Shown here piece after piece: positions 20,922 to 32,379 of a stretch of 64,000 bases of DNA. Every line of letters starts with the position of its first letter. Position 1 is the stretch's first letter. The position numbers and the translations under genes are program-made. The notes below the pieces were generated by a model. That model worked only from the letters and a program-made list of their open reading frames with translations, made no database searches and was not told the origin of the DNA. Source of the DNA: Symsagittifera roscoffensis (lineage: Eukaryota > Xenacoelomorpha > Acoela > Convolutidae); the NCBI RefSeq assembly GCF_963678635.1, contig NC_087063.1, forward strand, positions 67,560,727 through 67,624,726. Reading direction: 5' to 3'.

Positions 20922-21668
20922 GGTTTGGACAGGGAAAGAGATCAAGAACATGATCGAGATAGATACACCTCGGAGAGGGGTAGAGAATGACAGGGCATTA
21001 ATACTATCTCAGGCGCGGCAAGGAGATGATCACCTTATCTAAACATCCGTCTAGGTTGCTTCCACATGCTGCGTTTGTCAGCGCAAATCTGGAGCATCTG
21101 TAAAGGTGGTGGATAATGCCCATGTCCTAAAAATATTTGGCGGATAGCTGACTGTAGTTTAAACGTACAAAAAAGCAAGATATCGGCTATCAGATCTCTT
21201 AAGATTTCAAAGAAATGACAGAATGACGAGCAGGTGATAATTATTGGGGCAATTGTCAATAAATATATTCGAATGGATAACAATCATACTTGAAATAAAA
21301 AAATGCTTAAAAAAATCAAAATAAAAATAAGAAAAAAAAATCAAAATAGTTGCTTTTCATATCGTTTGCTACTTCAAATTTTTTAAAAATTCGTTACTGT
21401 TTTCATGAACGACTCCGAGTTTGCAACCTTTCGCGCGGGACTTGTTTTGAACACCGGTCTTTAAAATATCAAAAGTCTAGCCAGGCTTATCTTAAAAATC
21501 GCAAGCCCCGTTCAGAGTTTCCTCACTTCATTTACAGTAGATTAGGTTTAAATAATATGCAATAAAAAAGCATGAATATATGGTAAGAATAGGCATCAAC
21601 AGATAACTGTGCTTCAGTTTTGATAAAAAAGATTGCATCAATATTTTTTAGATTTCACTTGGTTCCCC
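20922..21668. other. no gene seen
   Basis: About 750 bp with no supported frame, A-rich near 21290-21350. Confidence 0.4.
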
Positions 21669-21932
21669 CTACCAACATATATCACTGCAAGCTAGTATAC
21701 ACAAACTTCTGCATATACAACAAACAGAGCAAACACCCAACAAAAGTATAAATGCAATTAAGCAAATTAAAAACAGCCAGTTGCATTTACTGTCTTCTTC
21801 TGGCACACGTGTTGTGTCCGTTCTCATTGGTGTTTCGTCCAGATAAAATGTTGGATACACCTCGAAGTTATCTCCCAGATCCAGTTGAGGCTTCTTGTTT
21901 TCCAAGCCGACCGTAGACGTTCTATAAATCAT
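21669..21932 (-). CDS. possible small Cys-rich single-pass membrane protein
   Basis: An 87-codon ATG frame. Residues 1-48 are polar (TVGLENKKPQLDLGDNFEVY). Residues about 50-66 form a strong membrane segment (NWLFLICLIAFILLLGV). The short tail has about eight Cys (CSVCCICRSLCILACSDIC). It is not recognised. The sharp polar/hydrophobic/Cys architecture is unusual for a chance frame in AT-rich DNA, but there is no supporting neighbour, and an exon of a larger gene is possible. Confidence 0.3.
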   Translation of the reverse strand: MIYRTSTVGLENKKPQLDLGDNFEVYPTFYLDETPMRTDTTRVPEEDSKCNWLFLICLIAFILLLGVCSVCCICRSLCILACSDICW

Positions 21933-22567
21933 TCAACCCAACGTTCAAGTGCAAAAAGCAGCCTTTTTATATTAAGCCGGGTTGGAGCCCAGACTTTGAA
22001 AGACGCGAACGCCCGGATTCAGACCCAAATCGCATGATAATCGTGCCGATAGTTTGAGTTTAGAAAATCGCAACGTGGGATAGTCTCGAAAGTCGCAACG
22101 TGGGACGCGAAAGTCTGTTGATACAAAATTTTACACAAAGCTCTGGGCATATGGCCGCGAAAGTCTGAAAAAAAAAACATTGCGACGGATCTATTTGGTG
22201 GCGGAATCTGGAATTGCCAAGTTTCGGCCGAGAAAGTTGAGCATGCCTAAATTTGGTCGTGAAAATTTGGACACAAGTCGTGGACCTTATCATGGCTAAT
22301 CATTATCAATCGGCTCTTTTCCACTCCACTCCCCCCACAGTTTTAAGTTTTCTATTTTTATAGTTGTTTTACGAGTAATTATGGTTAAACAGGTAAAGCT
22401 ACGATGTAAGGTATGAAGAAAAAATCTGAAAAATGTTCACAATTGTTGATTTGTTCACCGTGCCATGTTTCATTGCATTATGACAATGTTGAATTAGTTT
22501 TCCCAAATTAAAATTCAACGAAGTGGGAACTACGGAAAGAGCCTAGCAATCGAATCACAGAAACAAA
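21933..22567. other. non-coding, with a short direct repeat
   Basis: tcgcaacgtggga occurs twice (22068 and 22093) and several gcgaaagtc-like motifs are scattered from 22000 to 22270. No gene is seen. Confidence 0.4.
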
Positions 22568-23029
22568 CACTAGTCGGCAAAATTACGCGCAAATTCAGGT
22601 TTTTACTCTCTGTAAAGCCAGTTTCCAATGCCGATTTTGGACAAAATTTCCTTTTACATAGACCAAAAGCAGATTATCAAAGCTACCCCCTATGAAACTA
22701 TCAAGGTTTGGTTTCAAAAATTACTAATTTTATCCGGGTGAAAAATGTCAGATTTCCTCAAGCTTTTCGCATTGGTTATTTTAATTTTGTTGCTGAGAAT
22801 ATCTCACGTCGCATGAACAACTCTTTTACTCCAGGTATTCGGGAAAGGGATGCTAAACCTTGTAAAGATAAAAAATCTGACATTTTCAGACCCAGATTAC
22901 ATTGTTTAGTCCTTGAAACCAAATATTGATATACTGAATTTCGCAGAAAATGTTGTCCAAAATGGACATTGACAACAGACAATTTAGAGAGTAAAAACTT
23001 AAATTTGACCTTAATTTTGTCCACTAGTG
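22568..23029. mobile_element. 462-bp fold-back MITE with long terminal inverted repeats
   Basis: The left end cactagtcggcaaaatta and the inverted right end cactagtggacaaaatta match, and imperfect complementarity continues for about 200 bp into both arms (shared gtttttactctct, ttggtttcaa and aaatgtcagattt). There is no transposase frame. The termini are of the kind seen in Tc1/mariner-derived MITEs. A TA follows the right end but does not precede the left, so the superfamily is a guess. Confidence 0.75.
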
Positions 23030-24249
23030 TATTAGAGGGTTGTGGATCGGGAGGGGGTGGATAGGGCTAGTATAAGTTTTTGCTCAATTTTTGTGGTTTT
23101 TTTGTAGTGGTGCAACGAAAAACCTACGAAGGCTTTCGCGAATGTCCGTTCTATTTGACCTGCGTGTTATTATGTTTTGTACTCTAAGTATCCAATACTT
23201 CGATTTTCCCGCCACTTAAATTCACCAAACATTACAATATAAAAAAATTGTAGCGTAAATTTTTCTGCAACCACATAAATTGACTTTGGTTGGGTTACCC
23301 GGCTCCAGTTGATGGTTTTCCGAAGCAAATTTCGTCTCTGAAAATGAGGAGAGTGAAAGCAATTGTGAGAAGGAGACAAGCAGCCGACAAGAGAAGAAGA
23401 GACACACATGTTACCTTCGAACAGTCATGTACACCACTAAAGCTGGCCATCCTTCTTACTCGAAGTTTTTTTCGAAATTTGGTCAGTTTTTCAAAAAAGT
23501 TTCAAAAAAAATTAAATTAAATTTTTTGCCAATTTTGTCTTGATTTTATTGCGTTATATCATTTTTGGAATCGTTGATTGAATTTTTGGTGGGCTTTATT
23601 TGTCTTGAGTGATTTTAGAATGTGATGCTGATAATTTAACATGTTGTTGCACCGTAAAATTTCGTGCACAGGCAAAAAAGTTTACAAAATGTCAGCAAAA
23701 AATCAAACTTTCTTGTCTTCAAAACTCAAATGACTTCTTTTTCTGAACTGGTACATGTATGCTGATGGCATTGAAGACGCAACATTAAATATTTGAAGTT
23801 CAAAAAAAACGCTTTAAACATCATTGGATCACTTGAAATCAATAATGATCAAAACGTTGCTTTGTTATTAATAGTTTCAATTTGAGGGTTTCTTCTTGCA
23901 ATTTAACACAATTTTCTTTGAAAGTATGCTTGTATTTTGAATTTGATACAGAAAAAAGTCATGGCTTTTCTAGGCACTTAAAATAAGCATAATCAACATT
24001 TGATTTGCATTAGGTTTTTTTGTAAACTGAATTTAAAAAGTTTCCAAAACTTTATCCAAGAAGGTTTCGAGAACTATGGCTCAAAATCATTTTTGATGCT
24101 GGTCAAAAACGAGAAAAAAGTTATCCCATAGTCAATACAGGATTGTCATTGAACCGTAGTGCTACACACCTATTAAGTTTTTTATTGCTAGTAACTATAC
24201 TTGGAGAAATGTGATGTGAAAAAGTCATTACTTTATACTAAAACTACCA
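23030..24249. other. no gene seen
   Basis: AT-rich, T/A-homopolymer-rich DNA without a supported frame. Confidence 0.4.
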
Positions 24250-24560
24250 AACTGCTGATGTGTTTTGTCTAACGTAAAGAATAGAGAGCTCTAAATCAGG
24301 CCAAATTATAAATCAGCTCTGAAAAGAATAATTATTATGTTAGTACTCTTTTTTAATCAATGCTTACGTCAGAATCTCGAGAAGGGGTTAAAATCACTGA
24401 GCGCAGGATTCAAGCTACTGTGACATTCAGTCAAATACGCCATCAGCGAAACAATATACAAATATACCAAAAAATTGGACAACAATTTAGATTTCTAATC
24501 GACAACAGCCAGCGATGGCTTTTTAGATGGTGACATATAGGGGGTGCTGTTACCAACTTT
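24250..24560. repeat. dispersed repeat, copy 1
   Basis: It shares ordered blocks with 26960-27245: gtctaa.gtaa..a.agagagctctaa, ctgaaaagaataat, cagaatctc.a.aaggggt, tttgacattcaa-like and a.agccagc.a.gg. It is diverged, in the same orientation and does not code. Confidence 0.6.
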
Positions 24561-26959
24561 AATCGAAGAGGTGGCGACTGAGAAGTGATTGCTCACAACA
24601 TCCAACACAAGAAATTTTCCACTATCGCTCGGACGCTGGAACACAAATCAAGGCAGTATGTAGCTCATATTGCAAAAAATGGTCAAACAAGCTGTGTGAA
24701 CTGGAGAAAACTACCGTTTACTGAAGAAAACTATATGTTTTCTTGATAACTCTTTTCTTTGCGAAGCTACAGTTCACAAAGAATGAGATTCAACTATCAA
24801 TAGTAGTTAGTTAAACCTAATTTCTTAAGTTTTCCGTGCTTAAAGTGCAATGGTGAGTGTTCCTTTGAAATTAGGACCATGAAGTTGTCCGTGAGAATCG
24901 TCGAAACTTATCTAAAGCTTAAAAATTTAGTTTCATTTAGAAAATTTTTTTTTTAAAAGTAAAACCGTAGGAGGTGGTATTTTGACAGCGTCAACTTAAA
25001 TGTATAACAAACTGGAGTTGAATAACTTTGACTCGTATAAGAGAAGATTATCTGTTTCGAAATTTCTGTTAGTCATTGAGCTTTGTTTTTTTTCCACTTG
25101 CAATTGATTTTTCTTATTGAAGTCCCAAAGAGAACCGTAACTGACAATCAATTGACTGCTCAGAGAATCAATTGACAGAGCAAATCTAAGTTGAACCGTT
25201 TGCGAGAACAAAAATTGGCACCTCGAAAAATTCGAACAGCTCTTCCAAGGAGACCTGAGAAAAACATCATTAAGCACAACAGCATTTACCACTTTAATTA
25301 TATTTTCTACAGTTGCTGCGAAACGTAACCATCATTTGTGAGAGCGGATATTCCAGCCAGTTTAACAACTTTGCGAGATTCTGTAAAAAATTACAGGTAA
25401 GTGAGATGCTTGTACTGGAAGATGCTTGTACTGAACGTTTCAATTCGATCGGAAACAGGATACACCATAAAAATGTCTGTTAATTCTTACTACTCAATGA
25501 GTCTAATCAATGTCCAATTTAATGGCCGTCACGCCAATCAATGCGAAAGAAAGCAGACCAGAGACAAAATAGGCTCGATGCAGTAAATGACAACCGAAAC
25601 GATCAATTAAAGACACTGTCTATTGAAGGATTGCCGAGATGGTTGAGATAAAAAATGATAAAGCAACAACAGTTTTGTCCTGTTTTTGGCATGTAATTAA
25701 ATGACAAAAAAGGATATGTGTCAAAACTCCAACTATCGGGTGGATGGTTTCTATGGAACAAGCGAAATGCAAATGGGTCAGTCCCGTGATCTACATTTTC
25801 CACGAAAACATTAGAGGTAGCAGCGGTTGAGGTGGACTTGGATGCAAAAGTTCAAGACGCAATACTGGAAAAAATTTCAGGAGACGAAAAATAATAAACA
25901 AAGTTGCCGCCTCGCTTCATCATCATCGAGGATTTTTGGACCAAAAAACGTTGGCATAAGCATTAGCACGTCACTCTTCTTGCCTGCGCTTAAATCTTTT
26001 GCTTGTAATTCAGTCAGACGACAGAAACAATCCCGTGCAAGTCTCGACTCCTCTGTAGAGAGTGAAAAGGGTGCTTAAGAAAAGTAACTAACTAGTCCGA
26101 AAAATGGGAAAAAATATTGATGGTATGTGCCGAAAGAATTCCAATAACAGACATCCAAATTACGTGAGAAACGTATGGTTTTGCCTGAAGCAGAATCGGA
26201 TGCATATCAGACACCAAACGAGCGATTGAGAAGAACCTCAATTTGTTTTTCCCTTGGAACAGCAAGCAAAAGTCTTGAGTTCACTCATGCCAAAAATGGA
26301 GACAGAGAGTACAGCTTGGACTAGTGTTAAGCAGTTGAATTGTTTTCTAAGCATTCATCTTAGCACATTGCCAATATGCCGGACAATAACAGTAATTAAT
26401 TGTCACATTAATCTGATGTCATATCCTTCCTTAAATAAATCTTTACCTAAACTTTAAGTAACCGTTAACTTGAATGTTTGTTGCAAACATTTTTTCTTGT
26501 TATAGCAGTATAGAGAGAAGCCGTTGCGGGTTTTTGCGAGCTCCTGTTTACATAAAATACATAAAGCGTAAGTAATAGTTCTTCAGTTTTTTGTAGAAGT
26601 GAAATTATTAGATGTTATTTCTCAAAACTGGAGCTGCCTGAGCTGCAGAAGCAATTACATTTTCAACTGCATGGGTAAATTTGCTGGTGGAGTGTTTGAG
26701 CCAATCTGGTTCTTCGGTTCTGATGTTTTAAGCCCTATGAGGCCTTTAGACGAAACTTTTTCAGCCCTTCAATTTCGTTCAGTTCAGTGCCTATTTGAAA
26801 CTTAGTGTTCATTTATGAACAAAACATTTTCCTGACTTTTAGTCGCCAGGAAAAAATCAACAAGTTTGTTTATATAACGTAAATAGTTTTCATAATTGGA
26901 GCAACGAGATGTTAAAAGGAACAAATGACAAGGCCAAATATTACAAATGCCATTTTTTT
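24561..26959. other. no convincing gene
   Basis: Only short frames. A piece near 25815-25890 reads EVAAVEVDLDAKVQDAIL before two stops and is the most protein-like, but nothing around it supports a gene. Confidence 0.35.
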
Positions 26960-27245
26960 AAAATATTGTATGTGTCTAATGTAAGCAAAAGAGAGCTCTA
27001 ATTGATATAGCAGTATGAAGTAGAGAAAACTATAATCATTATCAGCCTTGAAAAGAATAATGAAATACCAACAAGCAGTTTTGTTCAAAGCTTAATTCAG
27101 ACTCTCAATAAGGAGTAACCATCACGAAGCGCATCCCTGAGTCGAAGGTACTTTGACATTCAACCAAGCAAAACATGAAACATCTAGAAAACATTTTCAT
27201 AGCCAGCAACGGTATATTATAGTGATCTTGTAAAGCTTTGTAAGA
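26960..27245. repeat. dispersed repeat, copy 2
   Basis: Partner of 24250-24560, same orientation. The shared blocks include agagagctctaa, ttgaaaagaataat and tttgacattcaa. Confidence 0.6.
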
Positions 27246-28334
27246 GTTTTGCATCTGAGGTTCAATTTAGGAGATATTGAAAGAATATGTTTGTCTTGCC
27301 AGAATCTTGAAAAAGTTAAGTACCTCACGTGACTGAAGTTTTTTCCTAAGAATTCCTCCAATTACAAAATAAAAATATCATGACAATTCTTTCAAAAAAC
27401 TAAACAAATATAAATAACCAGCAAAAAATTGGTAAGGAAAGTTTGTTTGACTAACGTAACAGAAAACATGGGCTTATATTGTGGTAAAAAATTTGAACTT
27501 GCTCGGATGGGCTTATTTTGTTTGAACAGTCTAATGTTATAAGTTACTTTTTTTTATATCTCGTACTTGCAAAAGTTTGGCGGCTAGAAATTAGTTTGGA
27601 GTCAATTAATCAACAGCTTCAACCAACAGTGTTAAAATAATTTTACATTTTGTGTGCAAATAATTGTGACAAGAAATATAAAACTTTTAGTTAGCAATTT
27701 TCAAATGAATATCATTTTTTCTGTACTCTTAATTTCAATTTCTTGGCAGTTACCACCTAATTTTTTCTCGTTTTTCAACAATGAAAATGTATAGGTTTTA
27801 TAGTCTGTTATCAAAAACAAAAAACATTGCTTTTTAGAGAAGCCTCCGATAGATTGTGTTCACGGATGGGTATCTTTTACATTACATCTCAGCCTTCTTT
27901 CAAAAACGGTATAGGCTGTTTCCAAGCATAAAACTGTTGTTTGTCTTAAGAAAAGAGCTCTTGCTAAGAGTGGATTTTCTTAAAACTGGTTATCTTGCAA
28001 CAAAATTAAGAGAAAAAGAGATTGTCCATTTTAAAAGAATCTCGCAATATTTCACAAATCTAAATAAGATAACTCTCGTTGTCCACTAGCATTTGCTTGT
28101 ACGAGCTCAGTTGAACATTGATCAAATTAGGAAAACTCCTTACAAACGGTTTTTGTTTCAAACAAAACGGCAAAATTTTCATTAGTTTTTAAACATACGT
28201 GATATACAAAAATTTTAAAAATCAAATTTCTAAAAAAAAAAACAATTGATTCATGCTAGGCAGCACTTTGTTGCTCATGTTTTAAAAATCATTATTGAAA
28301 TTTTGATATGAAAATTCGACGTTGGTCTTAAAAA
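27246..28334. other. no gene seen
   Basis: AT-rich. The open frame 27856-28089 has no recognisable content. Confidence 0.4.
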
Positions 28335-28590
28335 AAACTTCAGGTGAGGAGGGCAGCGCAGGAGCAATTTTTTTCCAGACGGGGACTGTTTTCGCACAGC
28401 CACTCTTGTTTGAGGTACTAGTCCCCTCTCGTCCTCAACACTTCTGGGACTTTCTAGAAGGGAGCGACCTCACTTGACTGGTTTCTTGTGTGGATCACCA
28501 GATAGGACAAAGAGGAAGTCATCTGCAGAAAACAAGGAGGCGTCAGGTGCAGAGAGACAACTCAACAATTGCAAACAGTTTATGTAACAT
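28335..28590. other. GC-richer, coding-like island (exon or element remnant)
   Basis: This block stands out by higher GC. On the plus strand a frame reads RPHLTGFLCGSPDRTKRKSS (about 28465-28525) to a stop at 28586. On the minus strand PRSVEDERGLVPQTRVAVRK is also open. A donor-like cag/gtgagg (28342) is on the plus strand and an acceptor-like ttgttttctgcag on the minus. I cannot decide the strand or the gene. Confidence 0.25.
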
Positions 28591-29514
28591 ACTTCTAACG
28601 TTTTAGTTTTTGAAACTCAAGGAAAAAGTCCTCTTATTTGTAGCAACAAAAAATCTTTAACAACTAAGTGAAGTTACTATATTGAGTCACTAAACTTAGT
28701 GAAGACTCCTATATAGGTCTAGGGGACATTTTTCCTCTTTTTTTTCCAAGGAAAATCCTAAAATGCTCTAATAACTGTAGATATTTGGTGGTTTTAGATC
28801 TTTGATCTCATTTTTAGCTGTGGATTCAGTTTGCACGACGTTTGCAGAAATTTCAACCACACAGCAAGTCAATGCTGGTAACGAAAATCCTCAAGGAAGC
28901 TTTTAATTGCTTCCAACTCCAATTGAGCCAGAAAAACTGATATATAACTACCAAATTACTATTACAAATCATTTAAATCACCTCAATCATTAATTCAACA
29001 ATTAGTTCACCCTGATAAGAAAATGAATCTTCAAGCAACCATTCCTGCGGAGAGAACAGTAAACACGAACGCCAAGTTACGCTTCTCACTGGTATTGCAA
29101 CGAAGAGCCGTGGTCAACAGAGGAGCCTGCAGAGGGGTTATTTCGAAGCAAACATTTGTTAACTTAAAGACGATAGAACTCTAATTAACCCTTTTAAAGC
29201 GAATTCACAAAAGTAAAAAATTAAAATTGGCACATGTCTTGTTCAAATAAATAAGAAAACAAAAATTTAGATTTTAAGTTAGTAGACTTGCCAGTTGCCG
29301 AACTTTTTCTCGATCTTACACGCAGCCAACTAAAAAAATTTTATGGAAATTTAATTTACAAAACCATCATTTTCGAAGTTGCATTTCCCAGATCAAGCGA
29401 ATTAATTATCCTAGTGAGCTGAAGGCACTCGAAAGGGTGAAAAATTTCCTATGATCCTAACAAGCGTAAACTTAGTGCTCTACCTCAAGCAGTTCTTGTT
29501 AACGCTTTAAATAA
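28591..29514. other. no gene seen
   Basis: AT-rich DNA without a supported frame. Confidence 0.4.
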
Positions 29515-29523
29515 GTCACATAC

Positions 29524-29744
29524 GGAGTGCAGCCAGTATTTAGACATCCGCGTATTCATACTCGTCAGTATTTAGACAAATACTGTTTGAACCAATCAGA
29601 ATCGAGAAAAGACATAAATAATCCAATATAAATAAAAAATATTTATTAATTTCTTCTTTGTCTCAATTCTGATTGGTTGAAACAGTATTTGTCTAAATAC
29701 TGACCAGTCTGAATACGTGGTTGTCTAAATACTGATATGTAACC
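29524..29744 (+). mobile_element. short TIR element with 9-bp target-site duplication
   Basis: It is flanked by gtcacatac at 29515-29523 and 29745-29753. The arms of about 90 bp fold back on each other: ggagtgcagccagtatttag at the left, ggttacatatcagtatttag at the right (reverse complement). A subterminal cagtatttagacaa-type motif occurs twice per arm and the aaccaatcagaatcgaga block is inverted. There is no coding capacity. An 8-9 bp duplication fits hAT- or Mutator-type transposases. Confidence 0.8.
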
Positions 29745-29779
29745 GTCACATACATCTGAACTAAATAGTTTGTATTTTT

Positions 29780-29979
29780 GGTTACGTAGCAGTTTTTAGA
29801 CAACCGCGTATTCAGACACGTCAGTATTTAGACAAATACAGTTTTAACCAATCAGAATCGAGACAATATTATTTTTTTGGGTTATTTATGTCTTATCTCG
29901 ATTCTGATTGGTTCATACAATTTTTGTCTAAATTTTGACGAGTATCAAGACGCGGTTGTCTAAATACAGACCGCACTAC
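29780..29979 (-). mobile_element. second TIR element of the same family, opposite orientation
   Basis: It is flanked by gtattttt at 29772-29779 and 29980-29987. Its left end (ggttacgtagcagtttttag) matches the right end of the 29524 element. Its right end (gtagtgcggtctgtatttag, reverse complement) matches that element's left end, so it is inverted relative to it. It has the same internal caatcagaatcgag block on both arms. Confidence 0.8.
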
Positions 29980-29987
29980 GTATTTTT

Positions 29988-30310
29988 ACTGCTTTATAAG
30001 GTGTATAGCCTAACGTTTATATAGTGCAGTCCGGCTGGTTCGGGGCGGATTTTAATCCACCCTTTCTTTCTTTGTATTTATTATAATATTTCATCAAAAA
30101 GATTGAAAGTGTTAAGAGATTTAGGGATGCAGGGATGTCGGATATTCCCCCTCCCACGAGACTCATTCAATTTTTTGTTGGGCCTAATTCTTCCCGTATC
30201 TGATGTTTTTTTTCTAATTTTAGCCTCCAAAGAGATCTATTCGAATTTTGTGTTGGACCTTACCTTATTGTTCGACATATACTCAACTTTTATCTTGGAA
30301 AAAATGATAC
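29988..30310. other. left flank of the large LTR element, no gene
   Basis: Non-coding; it ends in the ctag target-site repeat (30311-30314). Confidence 0.5.
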
Positions 30311-30314
30311 CTAG

Positions 30315-30724
30315 TGGAACCTGATCTAAACTACATTTTATAATTGGATAAATTGGATATTTTACCACTGTAAAATATTTAATATTAACCAACCATAATC
30401 CATCTAACTAACAACCCACTTATTTGTAAGTGCTGAAATTACTTGTAATTTCAGCACCAGAGAGATTTGAATTTAACTTAGAAATTAGTTGCCTCTCCAA
30501 GAGAACTTCAGCAGCCGTAATAAACCAGTATACCCTAGATCTATTGAGCCTAGCAGAGACTAGTTAAACACCCTGAGACTAGCAAGTATAAGAGTAAGAT
30601 TAGGATCGGTATTAGACTAAGAAGTTGCACGAATCTATCCGACCGAAAATAAGATAGCGTGACGAGCAGACGGTGTACCCTATCCGATATTACTCTATGA
30701 GTTAACCACATCGGTCTTAACTCA
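30315..30724 (+). repeat. 5' LTR
   Basis: A 410-bp direct repeat of 48452-48861. It contains aataaa (30519-30524) and a perfect 13-bp inverted repeat gtgctgaaattac/gtaatttcagcac (30430-30457). A second hairpin lies around atattttac/gtaaaatat. TATA-like sequence (ttttataatt) is near the left end. Confidence 0.95.
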
Positions 30725-30726
30725 TC

Positions 30727-30744
30727 TGGTGCGACCATAAGTCC
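30727..30744 (+). promoter_or_regulatory. primer binding site
   Basis: tggtgcgaccataagtcc begins two bases after the LTR. The TGG start fits the CCA end of a tRNA (tRNA end ...ggtcgcacca). Which tRNA it is cannot be told without the host's tRNAs. Confidence 0.7.
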
Positions 30745-31917
30745 CGAATAAGACCTTAATAGTTTAGAACTAACCAAATATAGATTAGAATTTAATTGAA
30801 ATGTCTCTACGACTCAATAGATCAGAGCCGATATTCCGAATGATACTAGAACTACCCGGTATTGGAAGAAGACCTCGGACAAGAGACGATATACGACTAA
30901 GTAGAAACTTAGCATTTATTTTATGGTTGTGCGGCAAAAGCCAACACAAACTTTTGTATTTAGAATCTTATTAGCAATGAATTTAGATTTTCATTTGCAA
31001 ACATTAAATTTTGAAGTAAATCTTCGTGATCATTTCAGGCGCTAAACAAAATTATTAATGTACAATATTGATTGATAAAAAGATCTCAGATCGTTCCCTC
31101 AATTTCTGCAGTATTATATAAAAAATTTTGAAAATAAAAACAAAAATTAGTAGCATGACAATAAATCGTTACTAATCATAAATCATCTGTTGTCCCAGCT
31201 TCGTCACGTAAACATAACAGCAATCATAAGCTCACTAATATCATTGAAGAACTAAATCTTTTTCTTAAATAAATTTCAACCATTTTAAACTTAAATTCAC
31301 TTATTTTAAAAAAATCAGATCATCAAGGCTTATCCTTGGATCTTAATAAATTTTCTATTTCACTAAATTTAAAACCTGATCATCAAGGCCTACCCTTGGA
31401 TCAAAAAGAACAATTTTGTTCTCCCCACCCACTTAGAAAGTGTCTAACGACCTCAAACGTCGATTCACTATCCAAACCTTCCAAAAGATCCAGGACTAAT
31501 AGAAATTTTTAAATAAAACTAACCATTCAAATTAAGATTAACAGTGAAGAACTTCGGTTATTCATCCTTCACTTGAACCCTCCTCTTACCAAACTCAGGA
31601 TAGATCTTAGACTTAGTAAGTTTAAAATAGTATCTAACAAACTACTTGCGTTCTAATTATACCTGAACCTTGTGGATCGAATTACTATTCTCCAACCCTT
31701 GAACACAATCACTACCCCTAAGTAAGATTAAGTAAGTTAACACCTTAGCTTAGACTAGCCACGAGAAAATAAAAAATCATTCTTTGGAATCGATATACTT
31801 TTCTCTCCAACCCTGAACAAAAAGACCCAGGTTAAGCTAACCGAAAAATCGTAAGGACTAACAGTCTAAGGAAATAGAAATAACTAACAACTTCTTGCAT
31901 CCCTCATCCTAAACCTT
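30745..31917 (+). other. 1.2-kb untranslated leader
   Basis: No frame is supported. It has two copies of a hairpin-forming motif (31320-31345 and 31379-31403) and recurring ctccaaccc.tgaac motifs (31691, 31804). A leader of this length is normal for elements that package their RNA. Confidence 0.5.
31320..31403 (+). repeat. duplicated leader hairpin motif
   Basis: gatcatcaaggcttatccttggatc and gatcatcaaggcctacccttggatc, 59 bp apart. Each can fold as tcaagg/ccttgga. It is possibly a packaging or dimer signal; that is inference from position. Confidence 0.55.
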
Positions 31918-32379
31918 ATGTCATTCAAAAACTTAGGAAATAAACAAACAATCGTTTTACACAATTGTGAAATAGATAACAAAAAATACGATCTGGTAAT
32001 CACACCTCATGCACAAACAGTTGGATACATTAGAACAAAACGACAAACAATAAAAAGGAAAATTATAAACAAACAAAGACAAATCACACGAAAAAGATTT
32101 TCAAAAAATAGAAACGCATTTTCTGAATCAGAAGCCAGCAGTTTAGACGAACTATACAAATTAAAAGAATCAATAGATGAAAATTGTCCCATCCATGATC
32201 AATTATGTTTTTCCGACTCAAAAACAACTTCAAATTCATCAAAAAGAGGAAAAAGAAGAATAAAAAAGCAATACAAACACAAACCAGTACACTTGTATAA
32301 TTGGAATCAACCAATTAGACACATCGATAGTTATATATTAACAGTCATCAAACGAAAAAATGAGCCACACTCAAAGTGA
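31918..32379 (+). CDS. basic pre-gag protein of the large LTR element, unknown function
   Basis: A 153-codon ATG frame (MSFKNLGNKQTIVLHNCEID) and the first frame after the leader. Residues about 41-65 are strongly basic (RTKRQTIKRKIINKQRQITR), as is KRGKRRIKKQYKHK near residue 105. I see no known domain. It is either the N-terminal piece of a long Gag broken by frameshifts or a separate nucleic-acid-binding protein. Pieces in other phases follow at 32360 and 32550. Confidence 0.5.
   Translation: MSFKNLGNKQTIVLHNCEIDNKKYDLVITPHAQTVGYIRTKRQTIKRKIINKQRQITRKRFSKNRNAFSESEASSLDELYKLKESIDENCPIHDQLCFSDSKTTSNSSKRGKRRIKKQYKHKPVHLYNWNQPIRHIDSYILTVIKRKNEPHSK

Noticed and set aside
24996-25292. 98-codon minus-strand frame as a gene
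   Set aside because: No motif, no context, composition like the surroundings.
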